64,000 bases of DNA, taken from contig JAFTXI010000030.1 in the NCBI GenBank assembly GCA_017461665.1, positions 1 to 64,000 on the forward strand, in the 5' to 3' direction. Origin of the DNA: Bacteroidales bacterium. GTDB lineage: Bacteria; Bacteroidota; Bacteroidia; Bacteroidales; F082. The notes under the pieces were generated by a model. It was not told where the DNA came from. It did not search any database and saw nothing but the letters and a program-made list of their open reading frames with translations. Shown here piece after piece: positions 32,473 through 39,930 of this stretch; the first letter of the stretch is position 1; each line of letters begins with the position of its first letter. Both the position numbers and the translations under genes were made by a program.

Positions 32473-34437
32473 TTAGAACGGTCCACCGCCGTTGCCGTAG
32501 GTTGTTACCATTCCACTTATGGTGACGTTTTGTGATGTCGTTCCTCCTGAATATGTAGCGTCCTCATAATATCCATGAAACTCTTCGCCTCCAGAGATGC
32601 TGCCTCCTTGTTTCACTGTTATCGTTCCTTGTTGTATGTCGGGCGAGGTGAATAGCAATGCTAAACCTCCACCACCGGGACCTCCGCCACCAGGACCGCC
32701 TCCTCCGCCGGAATAAGTCGGGACTTGGAATGTTAATAAATCATTACCTGCTTCATCAACTATCTGTAGGGCTGTGCCATTCTCGATGCCGTTATATACA
32801 AGCACTCTTTGTGTACATGCCGACGCTGTCGGATTGGAGATGTGTCCGCCAATGCCGACGACAATGCCTCCATTGATACTGAATGTATTTTGGTCGCAGT
32901 CGAAGCTGCCTTCGGGTGCTGTGGTTCCTGCTGCTATGATAAAACCGCCGTTGATGGTGATGGTTCCGTTCGAGTCGATGGCGTCGTTACCTCGCGCGTT
33001 GATATACATAGTTCCTCCATCAAACTGAACGTGATACTTGCCGTTGATGGCGTCGTCGTAGGTGTCGATGCTGATGTCGCCGCCCTTGATATAAATACTG
33101 TCTTTGCTCTCAAGTCCTTCGCCGCCATCATTCTCTGTATAAACGGTGATGGTGCCGCCATAGACGTAGAGCTTGCCTTCCGCTTTAAGAGCCTTAGGAT
33201 TGGCATAGTCGGCGTCTTCGCCATAGCCCGACTCATAAAATTTTTTGCCTGAAGTCTTCATTTCTAACACCAAATCGTTGTCGCCATTTTCAACACCTAT
33301 GTTGATAGATCCATCGGCATTGACGCACTTGCCTCCATCGCCTGTAGCTTCCAAGATGATATTACCATGTGTAAGATAAATATCGCCGTCGGCTTTGATA
33401 CAAGATGATTTATATGAATCCGGCTCGCCGTCGGAGTTGGTGTAGGTGTCGCCGCCAGAATGCGTGATGATGTTAATGTCGCCTCCCAAAATAGAGATGT
33501 TGCCATCGACTTTAACGCCGCGTCCTGCTACATTGCTGACAGGCAGCGTGATGTCGAGACTGCCACCGCTCATCTCGAAGTTACCGTCGGCACCTATGGC
33601 AGTGCAATATGTCGCGTCGTAGCCTAAGTCTAATTCTTCCAAAGTCAAGGTGCCTGAGGAAACTATCGTCACATTGCCATCTGTTAAAATGATATTAGAA
33701 TCCGACTTAATACCTTTAGAGGCTTCTGCGATATGGTTGATGTTTATCGTCGCACTATTAATATTAATATCGTTGTCGGAAGAGATACCGTGTTTTTTAT
33801 TGGCATTGACGGTCAACGAACCGAGACCGCTGATGTTAGTCGTGCCTTTTGTGTTGATGACGGCTTTGCCATCGCTGTCGTCTGTATCGCTTAAAATATT
33901 GGTCGAGCCGTTCGCCATGATGATTTCTCTCTCAACATTTTTAGTAAGATTCAAAGGGACTTTGTTTGTGGAATTTATCTCCACATTATTCAGAATCACT
34001 TCGTATGGCATATCGCTTTCCAAAGAGAAAGAACCATTTGATGTCGTTCCGCTAAGATAATATTGAAGGTTTTCCAATGCGGCTTCGGAGATGATTTCTA
34101 CGTCGGCGCCATCGACATTAACCGTGAAGTTTTCGGAGGTAATGTTATGTCTTACAGTAGCGACTTCATTATTATATTCAACAAGAATGACATTAGGTTC
34201 GATGTCGTCAGCCTGACGGAAAACGATGCTGTCGATACCGGCGACGCTCAGATTATCGTTTATGCCATCGTGATAGATGAGCATGTTTATCATATTAGGT
34301 GTGAAGTTCAAAGAATCGATTTCAGAGATATTACGTGTTGTTATTGTTCCATCGGAGTTGTAAATCCAGATAGCGTTTTGAGCATTGACGAGATTTGTCA
34401 TCAATCCGAAAAATACAATTAAAAATAGCTTTTTCAT
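32473..34437 (-). CDS. Secreted DUF4353-type carbohydrate-binding-domain protein
   Basis: The 654-residue protein has a signal peptide (MKKLFLIVFFGLMTNLVNA) and a long right-handed beta-helix-like repeat region with units such as INSATININHIAEASKGIKS and LTDGNVTIVSSGTL, typical of DUF4353 surface proteins. A glycine-rich linker (SGGGGGPGGGGPGGGG) precedes a C-terminal beta domain. There is no T9SS sorting domain. Its ATG overlaps the stop of the preceding small sorting-domain gene (ATGA), so the two are translated together. Probably a cell-surface or secreted adhesive protein; the ligand is unknown. Confidence 0.8.
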   Translation of the reverse strand: MKKLFLIVFFGLMTNLVNAQNAIWIYNSDGTITTRNISEIDSLNFTPNMINMLIYHDGINDNLSVAGIDSIVFRQADDIEPNVILVEYNNEVATVRHNITSENFTVNVDGADVEIISEAALENLQYYLSGTTSNGSFSLESDMPYEVILNNVEINSTNKVPLNLTKNVEREIIMANGSTNILSDTDDSDGKAVINTKGTTNISGLGSLTVNANKKHGISSDNDININSATININHIAEASKGIKSDSNIILTDGNVTIVSSGTLTLEELDLGYDATYCTAIGADGNFEMSGGSLDITLPVSNVAGRGVKVDGNISILGGDINIITHSGGDTYTNSDGEPDSYKSSCIKADGDIYLTHGNIILEATGDGGKCVNADGSINIGVENGDNDLVLEMKTSGKKFYESGYGEDADYANPKALKAEGKLYVYGGTITVYTENDGGEGLESKDSIYIKGGDISIDTYDDAINGKYHVQFDGGTMYINARGNDAIDSNGTITINGGFIIAAGTTAPEGSFDCDQNTFSINGGIVVGIGGHISNPTASACTQRVLVYNGIENGTALQIVDEAGNDLLTFQVPTYSGGGGGPGGGGPGGGGLALLFTSPDIQQGTITVKQGGSISGGEEFHGYYEDATYSGGTTSQNVTISGMVTTYGNGGGPF

Positions 34438-34901
34438 ATCTTTTCAAATTTTAAGGTTTTGTTATTGGTTTTTATAAGATAAAGTCCTTGTGGTAATGAA
34501 GAGACATCTATTGATGTTCCATCGTATTTTACTCTAAACATAGATTTTCCATCGATGGAAATAATTTCTATCTCTTGATTTTCAACGCCGATTATTTGTA
34601 TCTTATCTTTTGCCGGATTAGGAAATACAAAAGAAACATTGTCTTGGCTTAATTCTTCGACATTTTCTGATGAATTGAAATACATCTTTTTTATTTCCGA
34701 GATATTGTAGGAATGAGTGTAATAATTTTCTTTTTCAACTAAGATAAGAGTCGTCTCGTCATCGAAGTAAATGTTGCTTAGAGACTCGGAATTCCAGATA
34801 GTTTCTGTTTCGTCATTCATCTTGATGACGAGTTCGTATGACTGGGCTTTAAGACCGCATATTGCAGATACGAACAACAATGAAAATAGCAGTTTCTTCA
34901 T
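34434..34901 (-). CDS. Small secreted protein with T9SS type A sorting domain
   Basis: The 155-residue protein has a signal peptide (LLFSLLFVSAICGLKAQ), about 55 residues of beta-rich sequence (YELVIKMNDETETIWNSESL) and a sorting domain (VSFVFPNPAKDKIQII ... GLYLIKTNNKTLKFEKI). The ATG at 34901 is chosen, since the signal peptide starts there and a -7 box lies upstream. It overlaps the following DUF4353 gene by 4 bp. The N-terminal part of both proteins resembles each other (response to 'S..I.F' strands), so they may assemble together. Confidence 0.8.
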   Translation of the reverse strand: MKKLLFSLLFVSAICGLKAQSYELVIKMNDETETIWNSESLSNIYFDDETTLILVEKENYYTHSYNISEIKKMYFNSSENVEELSQDNVSFVFPNPAKDKIQIIGVENQEIEIISIDGKSMFRVKYDGTSIDVSSLPQGLYLIKTNNKTLKFEKI

Positions 34902-34940
34902 TACGATAAATTTTCTACAAAGTAATTTCATTAAGGTGAA

Positions 34941-34948
34941 CAAAGATA
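34941..34948 (-). promoter_or_regulatory. -7 element of the sorting-domain/DUF4353 operon
   Basis: TATCTTTG on the minus strand is a perfect match, 39 bp before the ATG at 34901. Confidence 0.7.
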
Positions 34949-34994
34949 AAATATTTATCTGAAATGGAATAATTTGGATTCGAAATAAAAAAAA

Positions 34995-35021
34995 GACGTC
35001 ACCTCGTTTTGAAGTGACGTC
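34995..35021. repeat. GACGTCACTTC-type hairpin
   Basis: GACGTCAC (34995-35002) and GTGACGTC (35014-35021) are perfect inverted repeats; the arms extend with one mismatch (CTC/GAA). Related to the palindrome at 7660. AATTGTCAATTG follows at 35028-35039, so an AATTGAC unit again lies beside a palindrome. It probably also terminates glnA. Confidence 0.75.
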
Positions 35022-35040
35022 CCTATAATTGTCAATTGTA

Positions 35041-36552
35041 TCAACCAACGTGCATGTTGTCGTTAACGACTTTCATGATTTTTTCTGTGTCGTTGCCGAG
35101 TTCAGCGCGGAGGTTAGCGTCGTTGAAGTTCTTGAGATATTTAATCATATAGTCAACGATATTATCTGAGAACACGCCTTTAGATGTGTAAATTTCGCGG
35201 TCTTTTTCGAGTTCTTCAGCTGCTCTGTAGCATGAGTCAGGAAGTTGTTCTAAAGCGTCTTGAACTGACTTGTTCTTGTCGTCGTGGATGTTGACGCCGA
35301 GACCAACGTATGTTCTTTCAGCTACTTCCAGAGCTTCAGGTGATTCTAAGCCGTAGCGTGCTGCTGCGCATAATGCTGCCATCAAGAGATAGATGTCGGC
35401 ACTTGCGTCTGATGCGCGCCATTCAAATGTTTGCTTGTCGCTGAAGTCTTTTGTTGAAGGTGTTTCTAATGGGTTGCAGTTGGCGAGCATGTCTTTGCCG
35501 TTGTTGATCCAGCCGAGAGGAACTCTTACCAATGCGCTTCTGTTTGAGAATGACCAGCACAATGAAGTAGGAGCTTCTTGGTGAGGAACGAGACGTAAGA
35601 ATGCCAATGGGTTAGGATTGCCGAATGCCGGAAGTGAAGTACCTGCCATCATATAACCTGCGATAGCTTTCTTGCATATGTCGGTCAATTCGCCGTTTTC
35701 AATCATAACTGACTTACCGTCTTTAGTGAACTTGCAGTGTACGTGCATACCTGAACCAGCTTTACCGACGGTGATTTTAGGAGCGAATGTCAAAGTGACT
35801 CCGTATTCGTAAGCGAGTTGACGCATGATCCATTTAGCGATGACTAATTGGTCAGCAGCGTCTTCGATATTTGTTGGTAAGAATTCTATCTCGTTTTGTT
35901 CGTATATTTTTCCGTCTAAAGTGAAGTTGCCAACTTCTGAGTGACCGTATTTAATCATGCCGCCGGCTTGAGCGATGAGACGCATAGCTTCGACGCGGTA
36001 GTCGGTGAACTTGTTGAATGGACGGCTTTCGTGATAACCTTTTTGATCTGGAACAGGATAAATTTCTTCGTCATCAGCGATGATATAATATTCTAATTCG
36101 CCCATTGTTTCCATTTGCAAGCCTGTTGATTCTTGGAATGCTTTATGAGCTTTGCGGAGGATATACTCTGGTGAGCTTTCGAATGGGTTACCTTCGCGGT
36201 CGTAGAATGAACAGAGGATGTCAACTGTTGGTATTTCTGAGAATGGGTTACGGAATGCTGTTCTGAATTTAGGAACGACATAGAGGTCGCTCTTTCCGGC
36301 TTCGATGAATGGGAATAAACTTGAACCATCGACGCGTTCACCTGCTGAGAGGATGTTTTCGAGATGGTCAACACTTTGAATGACGAAGTTCAAAGTCTTG
36401 AGTTTGCCGTCCCAACCGCAATAGTGGAAGTTAATAAATTCGACGCCGTTGTCTTCACAGTAGCGAATGATGTCTTGCTTTGTAAATTCGCGAGCTGGTT
36501 TTTGTAAATATTGAACCAGCGAGTTAGGGTTCATTTGAATGTTTGTGTTCAT
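35041..36552 (-). CDS. glnA: Glutamine synthetase (type I-like)
   Basis: The enzyme makes glutamine from glutamate, ammonia and ATP. The 503-residue protein has the beta-grasp domain (FINFHYCGWDGKLKTLNFVI), the catalytic segment GELEYYIIADDEE, the ATP/Mg motif KAGSGMHVHCKF, PSLC-like SFSNRSALVRVP, and FEWRASDASADIYLLMAALC. Bacteroidetes also carry long GSIII enzymes of about 730 residues; this one has type I length. The usual 'PD..ANPYL' near the end is altered to SDASADIYL. It stands alone with its own promoter. Confidence 0.93.
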   Translation of the reverse strand: MNTNIQMNPNSLVQYLQKPAREFTKQDIIRYCEDNGVEFINFHYCGWDGKLKTLNFVIQSVDHLENILSAGERVDGSSLFPFIEAGKSDLYVVPKFRTAFRNPFSEIPTVDILCSFYDREGNPFESSPEYILRKAHKAFQESTGLQMETMGELEYYIIADDEEIYPVPDQKGYHESRPFNKFTDYRVEAMRLIAQAGGMIKYGHSEVGNFTLDGKIYEQNEIEFLPTNIEDAADQLVIAKWIMRQLAYEYGVTLTFAPKITVGKAGSGMHVHCKFTKDGKSVMIENGELTDICKKAIAGYMMAGTSLPAFGNPNPLAFLRLVPHQEAPTSLCWSFSNRSALVRVPLGWINNGKDMLANCNPLETPSTKDFSDKQTFEWRASDASADIYLLMAALCAAARYGLESPEALEVAERTYVGLGVNIHDDKNKSVQDALEQLPDSCYRAAEELEKDREIYTSKGVFSDNIVDYMIKYLKNFNDANLRAELGNDTEKIMKVVNDNMHVG

Positions 36553-36591
36553 ATCTTTTTTTTATGAAATTTTAAATCAATTTTATGCGTA

Positions 36592-36623
36592 CAAACTTAG
36601 GCAAAAAAGTTGTATGAAAACAA
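36592..36623 (-). promoter_or_regulatory. glnA promoter, both elements
   Basis: On the minus strand TTG (36623-36621), a 21-bp spacer and TAAGTTTG (36599-36592) fit the Bacteroidetes consensus. The leader would be about 32 nt. Confidence 0.7.
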
Positions 36624-36634
36624 TATTTGTATTT

Positions 36635-37753
36635 TTATTTTTTCAACATATTAAAATAAGCTTCCAAGAGATTCTGTGCTGCTACGTAAGCGCTTGTTCT
36701 TTTTTCCTTGACATCGTTCTCTGTCAGAGTAAGCATGTCTTTTATCAGTTTGTTTTCGAAGAAGTCGTTACGCAGTTCTTGTTCTATGCTGTCGTACATT
36801 GTCTGCACGTCTTGTCTTGCTCTTTTCTTTGCGAGATAACCCGACTTGCGGATGTTCTCGACGTGTTCTGTCACCATCTTCCACACTTCTGGCACGTTAT
36901 GATGTGTGAGTGCCGAGCAAGTCATCACGTTGACAGGCTGTTGCGATTCGGCGAGAGGGAAGAGATGTACTGCATTTTTCACTTCAGCCATGGCACGGTT
37001 GGCTCTTTGTACGTTGTCGCCGTCGGCTTTATTAACGACTATTCCGTCAGCCATTTCCATAATTCCGCGTTTTATTCCTTGCAGCTCATCGCCGGCTCCA
37101 CCTATTAATATTAAGAGGAAGAAATCGACCATGGAATAGACGGCTATCTCCGACTGACCTACGCCTACTGTCTCGACGAAGATGGTGTCGAAGCCAGCTG
37201 CCTCGCATAATATTATGGCTTCGCGTGTCTTACGTGCCACGCCGCCGAGGGTGCCTGCTGATGCGGAAGGGCGTATATATACATTACGTTGTTGCGACAG
37301 TTCTTCCATACGCGTCTTGTCGCCGAGGATGCTGCCCTTGGAACGCTGGCTGCTCGGGTCGATGGCGAGGACGGCGAGCTTGTGTCCGCTGCGACTCAAC
37401 TCCATGCCGAGCGCCTCGATGAAGGTACTCTTGCCAGCTCCCGGAACGCCGGTGATACCGAGACGAATGGCGTTGCCAGAATGGGGGAGACATGCCGAGA
37501 TGATGTCCTGTGCCATCTTCTGATGTTCTAACAAAGAACTCTCAACTAAGGTGATAGCCTTACTCAAAATGACAATATCGCCTCTGAGAATACCATCGAC
37601 ATATTCTTCCAATGGTAACATCTTCTGACGTTTAGCCATGATTCTTTCCAAAGCCTTCGGATTAACCTGTATAGGCTGTTCGGTAGGAGCGTTTACCTGC
37701 AAAGCCGACTCCCACTCATGCTTCTGATTTTCAAAATGCTCATTTAGTTCCAT
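36635..37753 (-). CDS. meaB: Methylmalonyl-CoA mutase-associated GTPase MeaB
   Basis: The 372-residue G3E-family GTPase protects and loads cobalamin for methylmalonyl-CoA mutase. GVPGAGKSTFIEALG is the P-loop, VLAIDPSSQRSKGSILGDKT the switch region, FVETVGVGQSE the G3 motif, and VVNKADGDN the G4 motif. The mutase genes are not in the window. The -7 promoter box ends 7 bp before the ATG, so the mRNA is predicted to be nearly leaderless. Part of the coding region is more GC-rich, which produces long spurious frames on the other strand. Confidence 0.95.
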   Translation of the reverse strand: MELNEHFENQKHEWESALQVNAPTEQPIQVNPKALERIMAKRQKMLPLEEYVDGILRGDIVILSKAITLVESSLLEHQKMAQDIISACLPHSGNAIRLGITGVPGAGKSTFIEALGMELSRSGHKLAVLAIDPSSQRSKGSILGDKTRMEELSQQRNVYIRPSASAGTLGGVARKTREAIILCEAAGFDTIFVETVGVGQSEIAVYSMVDFFLLILIGGAGDELQGIKRGIMEMADGIVVNKADGDNVQRANRAMAEVKNAVHLFPLAESQQPVNVMTCSALTHHNVPEVWKMVTEHVENIRKSGYLAKKRARQDVQTMYDSIEQELRNDFFENKLIKDMLTLTENDVKEKRTSAYVAAQNLLEAYFNMLKK

Positions 37754-37760
37754 AGTGGGG

Positions 37761-37768
37761 CAAAGATA
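37761..37768 (-). promoter_or_regulatory. meaB promoter -7 element with leaderless geometry
   Basis: TATCTTTG (37768-37761) is followed after 7 nt by the ATG at 37753. The start site is expected near 37754. Confidence 0.75.
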
Positions 37769-37813
37769 AGAATTATTTTTATGGAAAATAAAATGTTAAG
37801 ATTTAAAAAATAT

Positions 37814-37821
37814 TATATTTG
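37814..37821 (+). promoter_or_regulatory. -7 element of the outer-membrane protein gene at 37846
   Basis: TATATTTG is a perfect match, 24 bp before the ATG. Confidence 0.7.
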
Positions 37822-37845
37822 CAGAAGTATTAACATTTAAAATAA

Positions 37846-38481
37846 ATGCTTATGAAAACAAAACTATTGTCATTGTTATTTTGCTTATTTGTTTTATGCA
37901 GCCTTTCTCATGCACAAAAGACTTCTTTCTTGATTGATATGTCGGCAGGTATGAACCAGTCACATAAAACATCAATGTCGTTGAGAGGTATGTTTAGTTA
38001 CTCTATTAACGAACATGTGGCTTTAGGTGCTGGTACAGGTATATGGTACAATTACAGAGAGAGTACTCAATATCAAGGATATTCTGATTTTTCATTAGAA
38101 CTGCCAGTCTTTGTAAACGTAAGAGGTAATATCTTGAAAAATAATGGTGGTGTAACTCCTTATTATAGCGTAAGTGCAGGTCTTCTAAATCCAATAAAGA
38201 AAGCTAAATATGAGTACTCATACAGAGACGAAATGATAAATGACCCTACTATTTATTTCTTCACCCGAGAGAACGAATATGATAAAGGTTTTTTCGTTGC
38301 TCCAGAGTTAGGTATTGTATTAAACGATATGTCTTTTGGTGTTGAGTTTATGTACGGTCCAGAAAATTGTATTGATACCAAAGAGGAGTTACATGTTTCA
38401 GGCGCGGTGTTTACTGATTCTACTTCAACAATTAATGGGAAGTCATACGTCATAAGTTTAAAATTCACTATAGGATTTTAG
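37846..38481 (+). CDS. Small outer-membrane beta-barrel protein
   Basis: The 211-residue protein has a signal peptide (SLLFCLFVLCSLSHAQ) and alternating beta strands: SLRGMFSYSINEHVALGAGT, LELPVFVNVRGN, VTPYYSVSAGLL and a C-terminal strand VISLKFTIGF ending in Phe, which fits outer-membrane insertion. It looks like an eight-stranded OMP_b-brl family barrel. No specific function can be assigned. ATG at 37852 is an alternative start. Confidence 0.75.
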   Translation: MLMKTKLLSLLFCLFVLCSLSHAQKTSFLIDMSAGMNQSHKTSMSLRGMFSYSINEHVALGAGTGIWYNYRESTQYQGYSDFSLELPVFVNVRGNILKNNGGVTPYYSVSAGLLNPIKKAKYEYSYRDEMINDPTIYFFTRENEYDKGFFVAPELGIVLNDMSFGVEFMYGPENCIDTKEELHVSGAVFTDSTSTINGKSYVISLKFTIGF

Positions 38482-38514
38482 TATTTAACTATTTGTATTG
38501 CTTGTCGAGGTAAA

Positions 38515-39456
38515 ATGCAGCGTTTTATAAAATGTGTGAAGATAGCTTGGGCGCCGGCGTTCAAGACTATCAAATGGTTGAGCAGGATTATGGTCTCGAT
38601 TTCTTTCGCCATAATGTTGCTTCAATTTTTTGGAGTCATCGAATGGCTCTCACAATTTCTTAATCCTATCTTCTCACATTTCGGACTTCCCGGAGAGGCT
38701 GCTCTCGCCTACGTCTCGGGTTATTTCGTCAACTGTTATTCTGCCATCGCAGTGATGACAACCTTAGATTTAAGTACAAGAGCCGCGACGATTTTGTCGG
38801 TGATGGTGCTTTGTTCGCATAACATGATTGTGGAGACGACGGTTCAACATAAGACGGGTTCTTCTGTGGTGAGGATGGTAGTTGTCAGGACCTTGTCGGC
38901 TTTCATCTTGGCTTGGGTCTTAAATAAGATTATGCCTGGTAGTTATGAAGCAGCGACCACGACGAGCAGCGTAGCTGAAGAATTGACATTCGTCATGATG
39001 CTTGAAGACTGGTTCTTCAGGACATTGAAAAATATCATCATCATGACAGTGTTGATTTATCTCTTATCGGTATTACAAAAAATATTGACAGAGTTTGGTA
39101 TCATAGAATATATCTCAAGATTCTTAAAACCTGTTATGATATTTTTCGGATTGTCGCCCAAGACAGCTTTCTTATGGTTAATATCCAACACCTTAGGACT
39201 TGCCTACGGAGCAGGTATCATGATTGAGGAAGCAGAGAAAGGTATCACAACGAAAGAAGAAAATGACCTCTTGAATCATCACATCGGAATATCACACAGC
39301 AACTTGGAAGACCTGCTTCTTTTCGCGGCAGTAGGAGGATCTTATTTATGGATGCTGTTATCGCGATGGGGTATGTCGTTGGTTCTTGTGTGGGAACGAA
39401 AGATTGAGAAGTTTTTAAAAGTCACTAAGTCATCAAGTCACCGAGTCACCAAGTAG
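38515..39456 (+). CDS. Gate-domain (nucleoside recognition) membrane protein
   Basis: The 313-residue inner-membrane protein has two Gate domains. The first contains LNPIFSHFGLPGEAALAYVS and the second LKPVMIFFGLSPKTAFLWLI. Similar proteins (YjiH/SpmA type) are of unsettled transport function. The C-terminal residues KVTKSSSHRVTK are encoded by an octamer repeat array and are unlikely to be part of the original protein. The end overlaps the convergent gene by 19 bp. Confidence 0.8.
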   Translation: MQRFIKCVKIAWAPAFKTIKWLSRIMVSISFAIMLLQFFGVIEWLSQFLNPIFSHFGLPGEAALAYVSGYFVNCYSAIAVMTTLDLSTRAATILSVMVLCSHNMIVETTVQHKTGSSVVRMVVVRTLSAFILAWVLNKIMPGSYEAATTTSSVAEELTFVMMLEDWFFRTLKNIIIMTVLIYLLSVLQKILTEFGIIEYISRFLKPVMIFFGLSPKTAFLWLISNTLGLAYGAGIMIEEAEKGITTKEENDLLNHHIGISHSNLEDLLLFAAVGGSYLWMLLSRWGMSLVLVWERKIEKFLKVTKSSSHRVTK

Positions 39457-39475
39457 GTTATCAAGTCATCGAGTC
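39421..39475. repeat. Octamer array GTCACCAA, coding on both strands
   Basis: GTCACTAA, GTCATCAA, GTCACCGA, GTCACCAA, then a 12-bp unit, then GTCATCGA. On the plus strand it encodes the last residues and stop of the Gate protein; on the minus strand it encodes DDLITYLVTR and the TGA stop of the four-helix-bundle protein. Confidence 0.85.
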
Positions 39476-39827
39476 TTTTGTTATTGGAAATATAATCTAT
39501 TAGCTTTACGATACCAACTGATATTAGCTTGATTTGCTTTTGTATTTTCAATCTTTCCTCGGTTGAACAATAACTGAAATCTTCACACAGGTATAGCATT
39601 GAGTGAATTTCAGAACAACTTCCTCTGGAGATATTCAAGAAGTTTATAAATTTGGCATCAGTTCCAGACTCTGCTCCTTCAGCAATGTTGTTCATTACAC
39701 TGATAGAAGCTCTTTGGATTTGATCCTTAAAACTATAGTCATGACATTTTTTCATCATGCTATAAACATCATTGACTAAAACCCTGGATTCTTTCCAGAT
39801 GTACATGTTTTCAATATTTCGTTTCAT
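39438..39827 (-). CDS. Four-helix-bundle protein (23S rRNA intervening-sequence type)
   Basis: The 129-residue protein belongs to the family first found in 23S rRNA intervening sequences: MYIWKESRVLVNDVYSMMKK, FKDQIQRASISVMNNIAEGA, FLNISRGSCSEIHSMLYLCE and KQIKLISVGIVKLIDYIS give the four helices. It is probably a pentameric RNA- or nucleic-acid-binding bundle, with no known reaction. Octamer arrays of different unit flank it on both sides (39421 and 39875), consistent with a small mobile or recombining cassette. Confidence 0.88.
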   Translation of the reverse strand: MKRNIENMYIWKESRVLVNDVYSMMKKCHDYSFKDQIQRASISVMNNIAEGAESGTDAKFINFLNISRGSCSEIHSMLYLCEDFSYCSTEERLKIQKQIKLISVGIVKLIDYISNNKRLDDLITYLVTR

Positions 39828-39874
39828 ATAATTTAGGTTTAATTAAATATTAATAATTATTCTCGATTCCTCTC

Positions 39875-39930
39875 ATTGACTCATTGACTCATTGACTCGG
39901 TGACTCGGTGACTCATTGTCTCATAGACTC
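39875..39930. repeat. Octamer array ATTGACTC x7
   Basis: Seven 8-bp units: three ATTGACTC, two GGTGACTC, ATTGTCTC and ATAGACTC. On the minus strand the last unit encodes the final codons (AGT CTA TGA) of radA, including its stop. It lies just upstream of the four-helix-bundle gene. Confidence 0.9.

Noticed and set aside
32658..34422. Several plus-strand frames opposite the DUF4353 gene.
   Set aside because: They mirror the repetitive beta-helix coding sequence and have low-complexity translations; the minus-strand gene has signal peptide, domain pattern and promoter.
37182..37531. Long open frames on the plus strand opposite meaB.
   Set aside because: They result from GC-rich codons of the meaB P-loop region; they lack a signal, promoter or recognisable domain, and meaB is full length.
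39421..39930. Octamer arrays as a CRISPR array.
   Set aside because: Units are 8 bp, directly adjacent and without unique spacers; no cas genes are present.
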